Assembly (NCBI GenBank): GCA_038202925.1 | Contig: JBBREM010000036.1 | Span: forward strand, 1 to 23,469 | Direction of reading: 5' to 3' | Source of the DNA: JAEVZK01 sp038202925 | GTDB taxonomy: Bacteria > Armatimonadota > Fimbriimonadia > Fimbriimonadales > Fimbriimonadaceae | Length of the DNA: 23,469 bases | The notes under the pieces: generated by a model | What the model saw: the letters and a program-made list of their open reading frames with translations, nothing else | Told to the model about the DNA's origin: nothing | Databases searched by the model: none | Shown: one piece after another, positions 14,965-22,767 of the stretch | Numbering within the stretch: the stretch's first letter is position 1 | Layout: each line of letters starts with the position of its first letter | Program-made: the position numbers and the translations under genes

Positions 14965-17493
14965 ATGCCCATCCTCGCCGCGCTCGCCTTCGCAGTAGCG
15001 GCGCAAGACGCGTCGGTGTTGCGGACGGTACGACTAGCCGATCAGGATTTTCACGTGGTTGCTCCGGCACCGGGAAGCGGCCCCAAGCTTCCCTACGTGG
15101 CGTGGAACGGCTGGAATTACCTCTTCCAGGACGGGAAGCTGGTCGGGCGGCAGATCGGCTCGGGCGGTTGGGAGGAAGCGGCGACGCTCTTTCAGCAGAC
15201 GCAAATAAAGCCTGATGCGGCGATCTGGCATACGAAGGTTGTGCTCTTCACTCGTTCTAGCATCATCGAGCGTGGAAACATCGTGCGCCAGCGGCGCGCG
15301 ATTCTGACGAAAGATTCCGTGAAGCAAGCTCTCCAAGCGGTTGCAGAGCTTACGGTGATGGCCGATGCGTACGGCGCGGGCAACCTGCGGATGCAAGTGG
15401 ATGCCGAGATTGAGCCCGAGATGATCGTTCAAGATGCTGAAAACGCCTTTGACGAGCATTTCATCCGCTCGTACTTCGGGCCGCGCATCAACGATGGCGG
15501 CTTTGAGGCCGACGACAAGGGCTATCGCGGCCCCTATGACACGGTGCTCTTTATCCACCCCGGGCTAATTGATAGTCACGGCACCGTGATGGTGGGAAGG
15601 ACGGCCGTCCATGACGTCCCGCTTTTCCATCATGCTCACGTTAACGAGCCGGGCGGGCTACGGCGGAGCCTGTACGAGGCGTGGCTGAACGATCTTGGAC
15701 GTGCAGCGGCCAATAGCGGTTTGCAGGTTAAGCGGATCAGAACGCCGTTCGAGATCGCCTCGGTGTGGCCCTCCATCCTGAATTGGAGGCGCGGCGAGGA
15801 CTATTTGAAAAATCTAGCCAACCGCGGCGAGCCGGTCGAAACGCCTTGGACCACCATAGCTTCCTCCCCCCTGACTTTGCTGCCGAGACTCGATCGGCCC
15901 GGGAGCAACATCAAACTTGTACCGCTTGATTGCGCGGACTTCTATTCCACACACGCCAAGCAACCGTTTGCCACCGGATTAGTCGTGAGCTCAACTGGGA
16001 TCGACATCGCATTCTCTCCAAGCGACCTGCTTCTTCCTCCGCTTGTGAATCCGAAAGAATCCAAGAGCCCTGCTCTGAGCAAGCAAGATTTCAGCGGCGA
16101 CTTTACGCCAGGCGACGTATCGCCCAACGTAAAGCTCGCGATCGATCAGGAGCCGGACCGCGGCGGCGTGCTGGTCTATCGGGAAATCGGTGACGCTCGT
16201 TTCGGAGCAGCCGCCTTCGGTCGAATCGAAGGCGACCCGAAGCTCATGAGCTTCAAAGTCAAGTCGGACTCTACCGAGCCGCTAGCGATCATTGCCTTCG
16301 ATGAGAGTGGCAAGACCATTACGACCTACACGCTGGGCCGAGTCGACAAAATCGAGCAAGACAGCACCACCCTCGACTTCATGGCTGACGGCAAGTGGCA
16401 CAACGAAACCATTCTCCTCCCTCCGGGAACCGCCCAACTCGTACTCGCCCCCCCTCGAGCGGCCACGCACTACGAGCGCGAGCAGATTCAGCCGATCGAG
16501 TATCGATTTGACGATTTCGACACCGGCGCTTCGGGCCCGGCGACAGTAGTCGTGGAACCGCCAGGCAATGCGGAGCTTATCCGCGCCCGGGCTGCTCGAA
16601 TCGCATCTGTCGAAGATTTGGGCCGATTTCTCGTCGATAGTTCACGGATCGTGGTGCTCAACGCGTTAGCGCGAGCCGCGGAGATACCTGACAAGCGCTT
16701 TGGGGCCACGATCTTCAGAGCCGCCAACGACTCTGACCCGGTCATCAGCCGTTTCGCGCTGGATGCGCTTGATAAAGCCGCCGACGGCCCCACCATGACG
16801 ATGATCCGTCACATCATGGAGACCTCGCCGTCCGAAGCGAACAAGGCCAATGCTGCCACGGTTCTTGCGAGGAGTGGCGATGGCGCATTGGCGGGGCCGA
16901 TCAGCCTCCTCTTCGCCGCCCGTAGCTGGCAAGCTCGACTAGCCGCTGCCCAGGCCATCGCCAAGCTCAAGGGAGAGGACGTGGAGCCGATCCTCATGGT
17001 GTTTCTGCAGGAGGTCGACCCTCAGATAAGGATGGCGGTCATCGAAGCCGCCAACCCAAAATTGGATCTTTCCAAGCGACGCCTGCGCTGGTCGGCGCAG
17101 AACGACCCCAGCGACGCCATTCGGGCGGCGAGCTGGATCAAGGTTGGCGAGCCGGAAGCCGGCCTTGAGGATTCCAGCTTTATGGTGCACGTAGCGATGC
17201 TGATGCACCTAATCGGGAGCCCGTTGGACAAGGCGGCACCTGCCCTGAAAGCGGAACTCAGGAAATCAAGCTACGAGCTTAGGTCATTGGCCCTCAATGC
17301 TTTGGCTGCCGCTCCAGGTTCGCTGACCCTTGAGGACTTGGCACCAGTCTTGGCTGATCGCTACCCCAAAGTGCAATCGGCGCTGCTTGCCATCGTAGAG
17401 AAAAAGGGGTTGAAGCTCCCTCCCGCGACGATCGAACTGCTCAAACAGAGCCTTGATCCGGGCGTGGCGGAAAAGGCGAGGAGCATGGGATGA
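14965..17493 (+). CDS. Secreted protein of unknown function with C-terminal HEAT repeats
   Basis: 842 aa from the ATG at 14965, 1 nt after the mtnP stop. MPILAALAFAVAAQDA looks like a short signal peptide. Residues ~20-370 match no family I know; they contain a conserved-looking patch FIHPGLIDSHGTVMVGRTAVHDVPLFHHAHVN near 200, rich in His. Residues ~380-520 are beta-rich (FADGKWHNE-like LDFMADGKWHNETILLPPG), possibly a galactose-binding-type sandwich. From ~545 to the end helical HEAT/PBS-lyase-type repeats follow (DSDPVISRFALDALDKAA; SWQARLAAAQAIAKLKGED; VDPQIRMAVIEAA), a protein-binding solenoid. The final ATGA overlaps the rpiB start. Possibly an extracytoplasmic scaffold; function not assignable. 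Confidence 0.82.
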   Translation: MPILAALAFAVAAQDASVLRTVRLADQDFHVVAPAPGSGPKLPYVAWNGWNYLFQDGKLVGRQIGSGGWEEAATLFQQTQIKPDAAIWHTKVVLFTRSSIIERGNIVRQRRAILTKDSVKQALQAVAELTVMADAYGAGNLRMQVDAEIEPEMIVQDAENAFDEHFIRSYFGPRINDGGFEADDKGYRGPYDTVLFIHPGLIDSHGTVMVGRTAVHDVPLFHHAHVNEPGGLRRSLYEAWLNDLGRAAANSGLQVKRIRTPFEIASVWPSILNWRRGEDYLKNLANRGEPVETPWTTIASSPLTLLPRLDRPGSNIKLVPLDCADFYSTHAKQPFATGLVVSSTGIDIAFSPSDLLLPPLVNPKESKSPALSKQDFSGDFTPGDVSPNVKLAIDQEPDRGGVLVYREIGDARFGAAAFGRIEGDPKLMSFKVKSDSTEPLAIIAFDESGKTITTYTLGRVDKIEQDSTTLDFMADGKWHNETILLPPGTAQLVLAPPRAATHYEREQIQPIEYRFDDFDTGASGPATVVVEPPGNAELIRARAARIASVEDLGRFLVDSSRIVVLNALARAAEIPDKRFGATIFRAANDSDPVISRFALDALDKAADGPTMTMIRHIMETSPSEANKANAATVLARSGDGALAGPISLLFAARSWQARLAAAQAIAKLKGEDVEPILMVFLQEVDPQIRMAVIEAANPKLDLSKRRLRWSAQNDPSDAIRAASWIKVGEPEAGLEDSSFMVHVAMLMHLIGSPLDKAAPALKAELRKSSYELRSLALNALAAAPGSLTLEDLAPVLADRYPKVQSALLAIVEKKGLKLPPATIELLKQSLDPGVAEKARSMG

Positions 17494-17933
17494 GACTGGC
17501 ATTTGGCGCAGACCACGCGGGATATTGCATGCGCGAAGAGCTCGCGAAGTACGCTCGGGGCCGGGGCCACCTTGTAACTCAGTTCGGCGCGACGAGCGAG
17601 GAGCCATACGACTATCCCGAGGCCAGCGACGCCATCGCTAAAGCTCTGCTGCATGACGAGGCGGACTTTGGCGTCCTGATCTGTGGCTCGGGAATCGGCG
17701 TCGACATTCGCGCCAACCGATACGAACATATCCGCGCGGCCAACTGCCTCACAACTCAGATGGCGGAACTGGCGCGCCAACACAACCACGCCAACGTCCT
17801 TTGTTTGGGTTCACGATTGATGGATAGTGAAAGGGCTAGGTCAATTTTGGACGCGTTCTTGCGTACACAAGAGAGCTTGGAGCCCCGACACGTGCGCCGC
17901 GTGGAGAAGATGGACGCTGCCCTCGCCGAGTAA
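17490..17933 (+). CDS. rpiB: Ribose-5-phosphate isomerase B (RpiB/LacA/LacB family)
   Basis: A 147-aa cytosolic sugar-phosphate isomerase that interconverts ribose-5-P and ribulose-5-P in the pentose phosphate pathway. Landmarks: GADHAG (6-11), YDYPEA (40-45), the base-bearing loop GVLICGSGIGVDI (61-73, catalytic Cys65), IRAANC (81-86), and HNHANVLCLGSR (98-109) for phosphate and ring opening. Length and motifs are complete. The ATG overlaps the preceding stop (ATGA) and GGAG at 17480-17483 lies 6 nt upstream. RpiB relatives acting on allose-6-P or galactose-6-P cannot be excluded by sequence alone, but the Cys and His residues fit RpiB. Confidence 0.94.
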   Translation: MRLAFGADHAGYCMREELAKYARGRGHLVTQFGATSEEPYDYPEASDAIAKALLHDEADFGVLICGSGIGVDIRANRYEHIRAANCLTTQMAELARQHNHANVLCLGSRLMDSERARSILDAFLRTQESLEPRHVRRVEKMDAALAE

Positions 17934-17936
17934 TTT

Positions 17937-19226
17937 ATGACCCCTGAAGTTAAGAAGTCTTTGCTTGCCGCCGCCGGCGTTCTGGTTTGCATTAGCGCCA
18001 TCGCCGGTGGAGCGCTGCTTCGCGACCGCGTCGATTACGGCGGCGCGCTGGCCGTCTCTCCAGAGCCGAGGGGCACGCTGGTAGCCAGCAACGACAACAA
18101 CGTCGTCCCTGAAGACAAGTTCTTTGAGGACATGATGGAGCTGCTCAAGCGCAAGTACGTCGACGGCATCAGCGACGATCAGAAGCTCTCCGATGGCGCA
18201 GTGCGCGGGATGATCGCCAGCCTCGGCGATCCCAATTCGCTTTACATGGACGCGGACCAACTCCGCGTGTACATGGCAGCGCACGCGGGCCGATACGAAG
18301 GGATTGGGGCAGATGTGGTGCTGTATAGCGAGTCGAGCGGCAAGGTCCAATCCTCGACCAGCGGAGCGGAAGAAGACGCCACGCCCACGGGGGACGAAAA
18401 GCTGCCGAAGCTGATGATCGCGGCCATCGTTCCTGGTTCGGCAGCTGACAAAGCCGGATTGAAGCCAGGAGACTGGGTCGAATTCGTCGAGGATCACTGG
18501 CTGCCGAACAGCGATGCGCTCGACCAACTCCGCGACCTGCAGAAGAAAGTCGTGGCCGGAAAGGTGCCAGGCGGGGAATTCCTTAAGCTCCGCAAGGTGC
18601 TGCGCACTCGATTCGAAAAGAGCATGCTTCCGATCAGGGGTCGCGACCGCCTGATGATGGGAACCGACGGTTCGATCAACGCAACATTCGTCAGAGGCGC
18701 CCAGCGCATCCCGCTCACCCTGGCAAAGGGGAAGTGGACGATGCGCGGCTTCGGGGTTAAGGATGGCGTGATTCGCCTGCCCTTCGTCAAGGATTCCGCC
18801 GATCAGCTGAAAGAGGCGATCGCCGGCAAGGCCGACGTCACGATCGACCTTCGCGGCAATGTCGACGGCGATTTCGATGCGATGCTTGCATGCCTCAAGG
18901 CGGTCGCGCCGAGCGGGAACTATGGCTATCTCGTCACCCGCAAGCAGGAGAAAGCCTCTGCGCTTGCGTTGAGCGATGGCAATGCCGCCCCGCCGAAGGT
19001 GACGTTGTTGGTCGATCGGACCACCCGTGGTTCGGCGGAAATCTTCGCGCTCGCGCTATCAAGCAAGGGTGTGGCGAAGCTGAGCGGGACCGAGATGGCT
19101 GGTCAACGATATGTTCTGCGCTACAACTTGCTGCCAAGTCGAGCGGGATACAGCCTCGTCACCGCCGAATATCGCGTGAGCGACCCTGGCATCGTGGCCC
19201 GGGCCAAAGCGGAGGCGCGCAAGTGA
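17937..19226 (+). CDS. S41/CtpA-like protein lacking the catalytic Ser and Lys (predicted pseudoprotease)
   Basis: A 429-aa carboxy-terminal-processing-protease homologue with an N-terminal signal anchor (KKSLLAAAGVLVCISAIAGGALL). A helical stretch ends in GMIASLGDPNSLYM, typical of the family. A PDZ domain follows, interrupted by an acidic Ser-rich loop (~135-155), with KAGLKPGDWVEF. The core motif that normally reads D-x-R-G-N-P-G-G is degraded to IDLRGNVDGD. In the active-site block TTRGSAEIFALAL, Gly365 aligns with the catalytic Ser and, 25 residues on, Gln390 replaces the catalytic Lys. Ser366 is one position off. It therefore probably has no protease activity and may be a partner or regulator of the intact S41 protein that overlaps it by 4 nt. 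rpiB ends 3 nt upstream. Confidence 0.85.
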   Translation: MTPEVKKSLLAAAGVLVCISAIAGGALLRDRVDYGGALAVSPEPRGTLVASNDNNVVPEDKFFEDMMELLKRKYVDGISDDQKLSDGAVRGMIASLGDPNSLYMDADQLRVYMAAHAGRYEGIGADVVLYSESSGKVQSSTSGAEEDATPTGDEKLPKLMIAAIVPGSAADKAGLKPGDWVEFVEDHWLPNSDALDQLRDLQKKVVAGKVPGGEFLKLRKVLRTRFEKSMLPIRGRDRLMMGTDGSINATFVRGAQRIPLTLAKGKWTMRGFGVKDGVIRLPFVKDSADQLKEAIAGKADVTIDLRGNVDGDFDAMLACLKAVAPSGNYGYLVTRKQEKASALALSDGNAAPPKVTLLVDRTTRGSAEIFALALSSKGVAKLSGTEMAGQRYVLRYNLLPSRAGYSLVTAEYRVSDPGIVARAKAEARK

Positions 19227-20563
19227 AAATATTCGGATTCCTTCTCGCCGTCCTCGTCTTGTTCTGCCTTGGCTTCACCTGGCGGGATGTGCAAAACGGC
19301 CAGGTGCCGGATACCAAGCCGTTTGCCAAGATGTTCGGGCTGAAGACGGAAACCCATATCAGCGCCGAGGCCGAATTTAAGCAAGCGTACAACCGAATCC
19401 TCACCTCGTACTACCGCAAGGTCAAGCCGCTCGAGCTGAAATATGCCGGGATGAGCGGGATGATGGCGGCTCTCGGCGACCCGCACACGATGTTCCTCAC
19501 GCCCCGCATCGCCAAGAGTTTCAATATCGACACGAAGGCGAACTACGTCGGCGTCGGCGCCCGGCTTTCTCCCGATCCCCTGGGGGCGAAGGTTACCCAG
19601 GTCTTTGAAGACGCGCCCGCGTTCGAGGCGGGACTGCGACGCGGCGATTTGATCGTCGGCGTGAATGGCAAATCGGTGGCGGGCGCGAAGATCGACGACA
19701 TCGTGGAGAAGATCCAAGGCGAGGAAGGAACGCGGGTCCAGATTTCGGTCTTGAAATCGGGCAAAGGCAAGCCCGTGGTGCTCAGATCGCGGCGCGCTCA
19801 CGTCGTCACTCCCACTGTGGAATCGGCTTATTTCAAAGATTCAAAGGTCGGATACATCTTGATCGCGAGCGTCTCCGCTCCGACTGCCGAGCAGTTCGAT
19901 AAGGAACTGGATAAGATCGAGCGCAACGAGATGAAGGGGCTCGTGATCGATGTCCGCGGGAATCCGGGCGGTTACCTCGAAACGGCGACCGAACTGCTGT
20001 CGCGGTTCCGCGGGGACAAGGTAGTCGTGAAGATGAAGCTGCGGGACGGAAAAGAGAGCTACGAGTACACGCCCTCTGGCCTTGAGCACAAGTTCACTTA
20101 TCCCATCGTCGTGCTCATGAATGAAGACTCCGCGAGTGCGGCCGAAATCTTCGCAGGCTGCCTGCATGACTACGGTGTCGCGACCCTAGTAGGAACCCAC
20201 TCGTACGGGAAGGCTTCGGTCCAGGAAGTGTTCGACTTCCGAGATGGATCAAGCGGCAAGATCACGATCGCCCGCTACTACCTGCCGTCCACGCACGACA
20301 TCGGCCGCAAGGTCGACGCCGACGGGGTTTACATTAGCGGCGGGCTGCAGCCTGACGTAAAGGTGGACTTCGCGGAGACGCTGCCTCAGGAGCTTCAGAA
20401 GAACGCCAAGCCGCCCGCCTCCGATCTGCCCGATCCTTCGTTCGACAATCAGCTCGCGAAGGCAATTCAGGTCGTGCTGACGAAGGCCGGCGCAAAGCGA
20501 GTCTCCACCAAGAGCCCCATCCCTCAGGCGGTTGCCGCATCTTCAGTGAGCCGCATAGCCTAA
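19223..20563 (+). CDS. S41 family C-terminal processing peptidase, PDZ-containing (CtpA-type)
   Basis: 446 aa from GTG 19223, chosen because GGAGG (19211-19215) lies 7 nt upstream and GTGA overlaps the previous stop. KIFGFLLAVLVLFCLGF is a signal peptide or anchor, putting the enzyme outside the cytoplasmic membrane. Helical leader (GMMAALGDPHTMFL), PDZ domain about 108-190 (ALRRGDLIVGVNGKSV-like GLRRGDLIVGVNG), then the protease core with VRGNPGGYLETA, catalytic Ser305 in DSASAAEIFAG and Lys330 in THSYGKASVQ. The Ser-Lys spacing of 25 matches CtpA and Tsp. It would cleave proteins near their C-termini in the periplasm. It is the last gene of the compact run from 13246. Confidence 0.94.
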   Translation: MKIFGFLLAVLVLFCLGFTWRDVQNGQVPDTKPFAKMFGLKTETHISAEAEFKQAYNRILTSYYRKVKPLELKYAGMSGMMAALGDPHTMFLTPRIAKSFNIDTKANYVGVGARLSPDPLGAKVTQVFEDAPAFEAGLRRGDLIVGVNGKSVAGAKIDDIVEKIQGEEGTRVQISVLKSGKGKPVVLRSRRAHVVTPTVESAYFKDSKVGYILIASVSAPTAEQFDKELDKIERNEMKGLVIDVRGNPGGYLETATELLSRFRGDKVVVKMKLRDGKESYEYTPSGLEHKFTYPIVVLMNEDSASAAEIFAGCLHDYGVATLVGTHSYGKASVQEVFDFRDGSSGKITIARYYLPSTHDIGRKVDADGVYISGGLQPDVKVDFAETLPQELQKNAKPPASDLPDPSFDNQLAKAIQVVLTKAGAKRVSTKSPIPQAVAASSVSRIA

Positions 20564-20584
20564 CCGCACCTGTGGACCCACTGG

Positions 20585-20608
20585 ATTGGGGAACCAATGC
20601 GATACAAT
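20585..20608 (+). promoter_or_regulatory. Probable dnaK promoter -10 with overlapping palindrome
   Basis: TACAAT at 20603-20608 is a good -10 (5 of 6), predicting a ~70-nt leader. Just upstream ATTGG-GGAA-CCAAT (20585-20598) is a perfect 5-bp inverted repeat in the spacer/-35 region, a possible operator. No convincing -35 and no CIRCE element are seen. Confidence 0.4.
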
Positions 20609-20624
20609 GGGAGTAGAAATTAGA

Positions 20625-20665
20625 TGTGAGCGCAATAGACTCAAGTGATTTGATGCGCATTCACA
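20625..20665 (+). promoter_or_regulatory. Bulged inverted repeat in the dnaK leader
   Basis: TGTGAGCGCA (20625-20634) and TGCGCATTCACA (20654-20665) pair over 10 bp with a 2-nt AT bulge and a 19-nt loop, ending 21 nt before the dnaK ATG. In RNA it could be a regulatory hairpin. As DNA it could be an operator. It resembles no heat-shock element that I can name. Confidence 0.5.
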
Positions 20666-20686
20666 CTAATCGGGTAAAACACAGAT

Positions 20687-22591
20687 ATGTCAAAGACAGT
20701 TGGGATTGACTTGGGCACGACGAATTCGGTGGTCGCGGTGATGGAAGGTGGCGAACCGATCGTTATTGCGAATGCGGAAGGCTCGCGCACGACGCCGAGC
20801 GTGATCGGATTCAAGCCAAACGGCGAGCGACTGGTGGGCGTAACTGCCAAGCGCCAGGCGGTTGTGAATCCGGAAAATACGATTTCCTCGATCAAGCGCT
20901 TCATGGGCCATAAGGTCGACGAGGTTAAGGACGAGCTTAAGCGGGTCAGCTACAAATTGAAGGCGGGCAAAAATGGACAGGTGGTCGCTCACGTTCCTGC
21001 GCTCGATAAGGACCTTACGCCCGAAGAGCTCAGCGCGATGATCCTTCAGAAATTGAAGGCCGACGCCGAGGCGTACCTTGGGCAGCCGGTGACGAAGGCG
21101 GTTATCACCGTTCCCGCGTATTTCAACGACGCCCAGCGAACGGCCACGAAGAATGCGGGCGAGATTGCGGGCCTTGAGGTGCTGCGCATTATCAACGAGC
21201 CGACGGCCGCTTCCCTTGCCTACGGCCTCGATAAGAAGGCGAACGAAACGATTTGCGTCTTCGACCTCGGCGGCGGAACATTTGACGTTTCGATCCTCGA
21301 TGTGGGCGAAGGCGTGTTCGAGGTTCGATCGACGGCGGGCGACTCGCATCTTGGCGGCGACGACTTTGACAACAAGGTCGTCGAGTGGCTGGTTGCGGAG
21401 TTCAAGAAGGACCAGGGCGTCGATCTGATGGCGGACAAGGCGGCGATTCAGCGCCTGCGAGAAGCTGCGGAACGGGCGAAGATCGAGCTTTCGAGCCAGA
21501 TGTCGACGCAGATCAACCTGCCGTACGTGACGGCCGATCAGAGCGGGCCGAAGCACCTGGATTACTCGCTTACGCGGGCGAAATTCGAGGAGCTGACGCA
21601 CGATCTGATGGAGCGGGTGAAGAAGCCCTTCAACACGGCGCTCGCGGATGCAAAGCTGAAGCCGGGCGACCTGAACGAGGTCATCCTCGTCGGCGGCTCG
21701 ACGCGCATGCCGCAAGTGCAAGAGCTCGTCAAGAGCCTGACCAAGAAAGACCCGAACCGTTCGGTCAACCCGGACGAGGTTGTGGCGGTCGGCGCGGCGA
21801 TCCAGGCGGGCGTGCTCGGCGGCGAGGTGAAGAACATCGTGCTGCTCGACGTCACCCCGCTCAGCATGGGCGTGGAGACTCAAGGCGGAATCTTCGACAA
21901 GCTGATCGAGCGCAATACGACGATTCCGACCAAAAAGAGCCGCATTTACACTACGGCGAGCGACAACCAGCCGGAAGTGGAGATCCACATCCTGCAGGGC
22001 GAGAGGCCGATGGCTCGGGACAACAAGAGCATCGGTCGGTTCCACCTCGCGGGCATCCCGCCAGCGCCGGCTCGGGTGCCGCAGATCGAGGTCACGTTTG
22101 ATATCGATGCGAACGGCATCTTGAACGTCACGGCACAGGAAAAGGGCACTGGCGCCAAGCAGTCGATCACGATCACCGGTTCGGGCAACCTGAACAAGGA
22201 CGAGATCGAGCGGATGGTGAAGGAAGCCGAGATGAACGCGGAAGCGGATCGCGAGGGACAGGAGCTGATCGAGTTGAAGAACAAGGCCGACCAGCTTGCC
22301 TATCAGACCGAGAAGACCCTGCGCGAAGCCGGCGAGAAGGTCGATCAAGGCCTGCGCGGCGTGACCGAAGAGAAGATCGCGAACCTGCGCAAAGCGGTGA
22401 GCGAAGGCGATCAAGGGGCGATCCAGACCGCTTATAACGAGCTGGAACAGGAGAGCCACAAGGTCGCTGAGATCCTCTACAAGAACGCCGAGCAATCGGC
22501 GGACGATAGCGAGAAGGTCGAGGCCGGGGTGGGAGCGTCGACGGGTCCGAACGAGGACGTCATCGACGCGGAGTTTAAGGAAGAAAAGTAA
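20687..22591 (+). CDS. dnaK: Chaperone protein DnaK (Hsp70)
   Basis: A 634-aa ATP-driven chaperone that folds and rescues proteins with DnaJ and GrpE. The nucleotide-binding domain shows GIDLGTTNS (6-14), INEPTAASLAYG (169-180), DLGGGTFD (193-200, phosphate 2) and GGSTRMP. The interdomain linker VLLDVTPL is at 385-392, then the substrate-binding beta domain with NTTIPTKKS and FDIDANGILNV, and a helical lid. The tail ends VIDAEFKEEK, the DnaK-type C-terminus. It is full length. The ATG has no Shine-Dalgarno sequence. grpE and dnaJ are not adjacent; upstream is the S41 operon and downstream a separately promoted secreted protein, so dnaK appears monocistronic. Confidence 0.98.
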   Translation: MSKTVGIDLGTTNSVVAVMEGGEPIVIANAEGSRTTPSVIGFKPNGERLVGVTAKRQAVVNPENTISSIKRFMGHKVDEVKDELKRVSYKLKAGKNGQVVAHVPALDKDLTPEELSAMILQKLKADAEAYLGQPVTKAVITVPAYFNDAQRTATKNAGEIAGLEVLRIINEPTAASLAYGLDKKANETICVFDLGGGTFDVSILDVGEGVFEVRSTAGDSHLGGDDFDNKVVEWLVAEFKKDQGVDLMADKAAIQRLREAAERAKIELSSQMSTQINLPYVTADQSGPKHLDYSLTRAKFEELTHDLMERVKKPFNTALADAKLKPGDLNEVILVGGSTRMPQVQELVKSLTKKDPNRSVNPDEVVAVGAAIQAGVLGGEVKNIVLLDVTPLSMGVETQGGIFDKLIERNTTIPTKKSRIYTTASDNQPEVEIHILQGERPMARDNKSIGRFHLAGIPPAPARVPQIEVTFDIDANGILNVTAQEKGTGAKQSITITGSGNLNKDEIERMVKEAEMNAEADREGQELIELKNKADQLAYQTEKTLREAGEKVDQGLRGVTEEKIANLRKAVSEGDQGAIQTAYNELEQESHKVAEILYKNAEQSADDSEKVEAGVGASTGPNEDVIDAEFKEEK

Positions 22592-22609
22592 GGAATTCGT
22601 GCCGGTAGA

Positions 22610-22642
22610 GGAGTGGGCGCCGGCCTGAACGGTGTCCACTCC
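22610..22642 (+). terminator. Long hairpin downstream of dnaK
   Basis: GGAGTGGGCGCCG (22610-22622) pairs with CGGTGTCCACTCC (22630-22642) over 13 positions (two G-U) around a 7-nt loop, 18 nt after the dnaK stop. A C-rich stretch rather than a T tract follows, so it is a non-canonical terminator or an mRNA-stabilising 3' structure. Confidence 0.6.
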
Positions 22643-22708
22643 CTGCCCCCCATGGGCTTGCAGGTCTAAAATCGCCCCGGTTGTTTTGCCGGTAGGTATT
22701 ACGGGTTC

Positions 22709-22737
22709 TTGCTAAGTATTGCAACCTCGGATACCAT
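22709..22737 (+). promoter_or_regulatory. Probable sigma-70-type promoter of the last gene
   Basis: TTGCTA (22709-22714), a 17-nt spacer and TACCAT (22732-22737) lie about 30 nt upstream of the ATG at 22768, giving a predicted leader of about 24 nt. GGAAG at 22762-22766 is too near the ATG to be an ideal ribosome-binding site. Confidence 0.5.
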
Positions 22738-22767
22738 CGGCTCCGGTCGTGCATCATCCTTGGAAGC

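Noticed and set aside
20564..20686. CIRCE/HrcA operator upstream of dnaK
   Set aside because: The inverted repeats present do not match TTAGCACTC-N9-GAGTGCTAA.
20690..22639. 649-codon open frame antisense to dnaK
   Set aside because: It mirrors the highly biased codons of dnaK, has Arg/Leu/Val-rich composition and no family motif; a shadow frame.
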